Assembly: GCA_001563325.1 (NCBI GenBank)
Contig: LRSK01000102.1
Location: forward strand, 1-8,806
Length of the DNA stretch: 8,806 nt
Reading direction: 5' to 3'
Source: Candidatus Thorarchaeota archaeon SMTZ1-83
GTDB taxonomy: Archaea; Asgardarchaeota; Thorarchaeia; Thorarchaeales; Thorarchaeaceae
Position numbers and translations under genes: made by a program. Below, piece after piece: positions 6,184 to 8,806 of the stretch (positions are counted from its first letter, which is position 1; the number at the start of each line of letters is the position of its first letter). The notes beneath the pieces were generated by a model. The model was given only the letters and a program-made list of their open reading frames with translations, had not been told where the DNA came from and did not search any database.

Positions 6184-6608
6184 TCTTTAGGGTGTATAGA
6201 TGTCCAGAGTGTTCTCACACAGGCTACACGGAGGTCCAATCACAGGATGGCCCTTCTGAATGCAGCTTTTGTGCCGCTCTCATCTCTGATGCGCAATGTA
6301 TTGCCCATGTGCCCACAGTAAAGGAGGCAAAGAGGAGGGTAGTCGAGACCGTCTACAGAGAGCCGAAGAGGTCCAAGGGCACGCCCGGACTCGGGAAACG
6401 AAGGCGTGTCCTGGGCGCAGTCGAGTCGTTAGTGAATCTCAATCGAGGAAGGCCAGTTACAGAGGAGGCAGTGGTTCGGGAGTGCGAACTGGCCGGAATG
6501 GAGAGGAAGACGGTCCTCCGATTCATCTCAATGCTGAAGGAACAGGGCCTGGTCACAGCTGTGTCTGGGGAACTTCTCGACTTGTCAAATGGTGGTGAGG
6601 AGTGGTGA
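6180..6608 (+). CDS. Zinc-ribbon plus winged-helix DNA-binding protein, 142 aa
   Basis: The N-terminal zinc ribbon has C8-x2-C11-x16-C28-x2-C31 (RCPEC and ECSFC), with a further Cys at 40. A basic linker with Lys/Arg-rich segments (48-77) leads into a winged-helix domain at about 76-136: VLGAVESLVNLN, then EEAVVRECELAGMERKTVLRFISML, then the wing QGLVTAVSGELLDLS. The ribbon and the alanine/arginine segment after it recall the short archaeal zinc-ribbon family DUF5817, from memory and not checked. ATG 6180 overlaps the RadA-like stop (ATGA). GAGGAGG at 6160-6166 is the ribosome site, with a long 13-base spacer. Likely roles are DNA binding as a regulator of this operon or as an adaptor bringing recombinase or helicase to DNA. 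The sequence does not decide between them. Confidence 0.9.
   Translation: MIFRVYRCPECSHTGYTEVQSQDGPSECSFCAALISDAQCIAHVPTVKEAKRRVVETVYREPKRSKGTPGLGKRRRVLGAVESLVNLNRGRPVTEEAVVRECELAGMERKTVLRFISMLKEQGLVTAVSGELLDLSNGGEEW
6594..6600 (+). promoter_or_regulatory. Shine-Dalgarno GGTGAGG favouring the GTG start at 6605
   Basis: Two tandem GTG codons (6602 and 6605) are possible starts. GGTGAGG leaves 1 base to the first and 4 bases to the second. The second also gives the 4-base GTGA overlap that matches the other junctions of the operon. Confidence 0.5.
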
Positions 6609-7195
6609 CTGTCAGACTCAAGGGAGAGAGCCTATACTCGGCCATGCGACTTGTAAACCTCCTCTTGAGGGAGGCTGACACTAAACTGACAACGCTGTCA
6701 ATGCCCGGCCACCAGGAGCCTGACCCAGAGATCTACGTGGTCACTCGCATTCCGTGGCGGGATGCTGCAGGAGATGATCAGGTACTTCCACAGCTTCCTC
6801 GACTGTTGTCCATTCTAGACACCCTGCGTGGAAACAGAGGTGTTCCCACGGAGGTATATCTTGACAGTACCGAGGGACTGGCAGCGTACCTTCCCACAGG
6901 AGTCCATATTTCGGACATTCCAAGTAGGCCGAGAGAGGCGGTGCAGTGTCTAAGGTCAGCCATTGAGAACACCAAGGAGCACTTCTTCTCCACCATGCAT
7001 GATGTTGAAAGGTACTTCTGGCGAATGGCAAGGAAGAGAGGATACAACCGAGACATCGTTGAGAGGATTGTAAGGAAGGAGAGAGGCTTCGACTCACCTG
7101 CTCAGCGAGCCAAGTACCATCAGCTGCTTCGTGAGTACTTCTCGACAAGATTCACGATTCACACAGCCGAGTGGTGCCTGAGGGTGGAGGTGTAG
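6605..7195 (+). CDS. Hypothetical protein, 196 aa, between the zinc-ribbon protein and the helicase
   Basis: I do not recognise a family. The start is GTG 6605 (GTGA overlap with the previous stop); GTG 6602 would add one residue. The N-terminal half (1-105) looks alpha/beta: a helix at 9-25, the strand EIYVVTRIPW at 42-51, a helix at 60-75 and the strand PTEVYLDS at 81-88. The C-terminal half (108-185) is helical and basic, with HFFSTMHDVERYFWRMARKR (126-145), IVERIVRKERGFDSPAQRAK (151-170) and LLREYFSTRF (174-183). That pattern suits nucleic-acid or protein contact. No cysteine cluster, nuclease motif, signal peptide or membrane helix is visible. Only two bases separate its TAG stop from the TTG start of the helicase, and its last codons carry the helicase ribosome site, so it is probably made together with the helicase. 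A helicase cofactor is a reasonable guess, no more. Confidence 0.87.
   Translation: MTVRLKGESLYSAMRLVNLLLREADTKLTTLSMPGHQEPDPEIYVVTRIPWRDAAGDDQVLPQLPRLLSILDTLRGNRGVPTEVYLDSTEGLAAYLPTGVHISDIPSRPREAVQCLRSAIENTKEHFFSTMHDVERYFWRMARKRGYNRDIVERIVRKERGFDSPAQRAKYHQLLREYFSTRFTIHTAEWCLRVEV
7186..7192 (+). promoter_or_regulatory. Shine-Dalgarno GGAGGTG selecting the TTG start of the helicase
   Basis: This near-perfect anti-16S match lies 5 bases before TTG 7198. The first in-frame ATG, at 7228, is 35 bases away, so the TTG is the preferred start. Confidence 0.65.
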
Positions 7196-7197
7196 AC

Positions 7198-8806
7198 TTG
7201 GCCGCGAGCGACCCCACTCCTGCTTACATGTCGTGGTTTCCCTACAAGCCTCGAAGACATCAGGACAAAGCGGTGAGCCATGCAGCTGCTGTGTTTGAAG
7301 GAAAGGAAGTGGGTCTTCTCTCTGCGGACTGTGGAGTGGGGAAGACGATTGCAGTTCTATCGGGATACCTAGCGACTCGGGCTGCTGACCCGAGTAGTCG
7401 TCTACTGGTGCTTACAAGGACGCACTCTCAGTCGAGGGTGTTTGAGGAGGAGCTCAGTGGACTTAGGCTCAAGACAAAGGACCGGTCAGCCTTGTCTGCG
7501 ACTAGCATGGTATCGAGAGTGCATGTGTGCCCCATTAAGGACAGCATGGACACTCTGTCATCGAATGGGTTCCTAAGGGCCTGTGCGACACTTGTGCGTA
7601 CCGGGAGGTGTGTGCACTATTGGAACTTCTACAGGCGAGATGATGCTTATGGAGCGCCCAAGGTGCGACAGAACGCCCTTGAAACGGTGAATCACCTCAC
7701 AGACTCAGATGTCGTTACCCGCGAGGTTGCAGAGGACAGGTCCGCAGACCAAGGACTCTGTCCCTATGAGCTCATGCGATGGTGTGCCAGAAGAAGTCGG
7801 GTTGTGATAGGCCCCTATGGCTACTTGTTTCGGGAGCGTGTAAGACACGCCTTTCTTGCGTCTCTACAGGTGAGCCTTAGTGATATTGACCTTGTAGTAG
7901 ATGAGGCCCACAATCTTCCTGAACATGTGCTTGACTCGGAGGCATCCGTCCTGAGCGGTGAAGACTTGATGTGGCTTAGAGACCACACATCTCAAATCCT
8001 CAAGGACATAGGTGTGGACTGGTTGGGTGAGGCGATTCAATTCCTGTATGAGACCATGATGGTCTCACTCGACAGGTTGGGACCGGCTGGAGAGCTGCAA
8101 CTTGAGAAGTGGGAAGCTGTCCCGCGTTGGATAGAAGAGGATGTCCTTCAGACGCTCCTCGACAGAACTCGTCTGTCGCTTGAGGGTCTTGACTCCATTC
8201 CCACAGAGACCCCTCTAGATAGACTTGTGGACTTCCTGTACACAGGTAGCAGGTCAGTGGAGAGCGATGACTGGCATGTCACACTTGAAGTACGGAGAGG
8301 CTGGCGAGAAGAGCCCTCTTTCTCAGCGGCCCGCCTGAAGGTCAGACCTCTCAATGCCGCTGGGCTGATTGCCCCTGTATTGAAGGCTGCTAGGTCGGTC
8401 ATCCTCATGTCAGGGACACTTCGACCCACAAGTCACTACGCTCGACTCATGGGGGTCAAGAATGCTCGATTGGAGGACCTAGCCAGCCCCTATCCTCAAG
8501 GTTCTAGGCTTGTCCTTATTGACAAGACAATCTCAACAAGATACCAGGATAGGGGGCCGTCACTCTGGAGGAGCGTTGCTGAGAGGGTGTCAGCCGCGCT
8601 CTCAGTCATGCCTGCAAACAAGAGTGCACTGATTGCGTTTCCGAGCTATCAGATCATGAGGGATGTACTAAGCTATGGGATTGACTGTGGCTTCAGAAAG
8701 CGTCTTGATGAAACCCCGGGCGGGAGGATAGAGGTCATTCAAGAGGCGGTTGAGCAGGGGCCTCATGCCGTGTTCTGTGTCTACGGGGGCAAGTTCAGTG
8801 AGGGTG
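7198..8806 (+). CDS. XPD/Rad3-type Fe-S DNA helicase (C-terminus cut by window edge)
   Basis: The frame is open from TTG 7198 to the right edge, giving 536 residues. Motifs in order: RRHQ (19-22, Q-motif position), Walker A ADCGVGKT (43-50), motif Ia LLVLTRTHSQ, then four cysteines C111, C129, C138 and C188 (in VCP, RACAT, GRC and GLCPYE) forming the 4Fe-4S domain, then IGPYGYLF, DEAH (235-238), the Arch-like segment, motif III MSGTL (404-408), motif IV LIAFPSYQ, and motif V GGKFSEG at the edge. Motif VI is outside the window. Family members are superfamily 2 5'-3' DNA helicases that need the iron-sulfur cluster, acting in nucleotide excision repair in eukaryotes (XPD) and in DNA repair in archaea. 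DinG has a different cysteine layout, and the C-x17-C spacing here is closer to XPD. As last visible gene of the recombinase operon it could unwind DNA for, or clear protein from, the recombinase substrate. More genes may follow. Confidence 0.94.
   Translation, partial: MAASDPTPAYMSWFPYKPRRHQDKAVSHAAAVFEGKEVGLLSADCGVGKTIAVLSGYLATRAADPSSRLLVLTRTHSQSRVFEEELSGLRLKTKDRSALSATSMVSRVHVCPIKDSMDTLSSNGFLRACATLVRTGRCVHYWNFYRRDDAYGAPKVRQNALETVNHLTDSDVVTREVAEDRSADQGLCPYELMRWCARRSRVVIGPYGYLFRERVRHAFLASLQVSLSDIDLVVDEAHNLPEHVLDSEASVLSGEDLMWLRDHTSQILKDIGVDWLGEAIQFLYETMMVSLDRLGPAGELQLEKWEAVPRWIEEDVLQTLLDRTRLSLEGLDSIPTETPLDRLVDFLYTGSRSVESDDWHVTLEVRRGWREEPSFSAARLKVRPLNAAGLIAPVLKAARSVILMSGTLRPTSHYARLMGVKNARLEDLASPYPQGSRLVLIDKTISTRYQDRGPSLWRSVAERVSAALSVMPANKSALIAFPSYQIMRDVLSYGIDCGFRKRLDETPGGRIEVIQEAVEQGPHAVFCVYGGKFSEG

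Overview
The window looks archaeal. The evidence is a RadA-type recombinase with an N-terminal helix-hairpin-helix domain, an XPD/Rad3-type iron-sulfur helicase, TATA boxes of the ACTTAAG type upstream of genes, and strong Shine-Dalgarno sites at overlapping gene junctions. Base composition is close to half G+C and arginine is written largely with AGG/AGA. A GH3-family acyl-adenylase together with this repair gene set would fit an Asgard-type archaeon such as Thorarchaeota, but that placement is a guess. No rRNA, tRNA, CRISPR array, insertion sequence or phage gene was recognised.

Layout. Positions 1-1373 (minus strand, cut by the left edge) encode a GH3-superfamily protein with all three adenylation motifs. 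A 400-base divergent intergenic region (1374-1773) follows. It holds a TATA-like box on each strand, a small dyad next to the rightward box and a potential leader hairpin. A 650-residue protein of unknown family (1774-3726, plus strand, TTG start) comes next; its middle third has an abnormal, arginine-rich, acid-poor composition. A 233-base gap (3727-3959) contains a weak T-run, a possible 43-residue basic peptide and the likely promoter of the next operon.

From 3960 to the right edge, six same-strand genes form one tightly packed operon. Four of the five junctions are 4-base ATGA/GTGA overlaps, and the fifth has a 2-base gap. The order is: unknown 243 aa; unknown 146 aa; divergent RadA-like recombinase (352 aa); zinc-ribbon plus winged-helix protein (142 aa); unknown 196 aa; and an XPD-like Fe-S helicase cut in motif V by the right edge.

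How the genes may work together. The recombinase keeps Walker A, Walker B and the catalytic glutamate. It differs from canonical RadA at the FxxA polymerisation motif (FxxG), at the L1 GRG DNA-binding motif and at the ATP-cap DSP motif. Coupled translation of this paralogue with a 5'-3' Fe-S helicase, a DNA-binding zinc-ribbon/wHTH protein and three unrecognised proteins suggests a dedicated recombination or repair module, with the unknown proteins as candidate mediators or nucleic-acid-binding partners. The 650-aa gene lies upstream on the same strand but appears to be a separate transcription unit, so a functional link to the operon is only positional.
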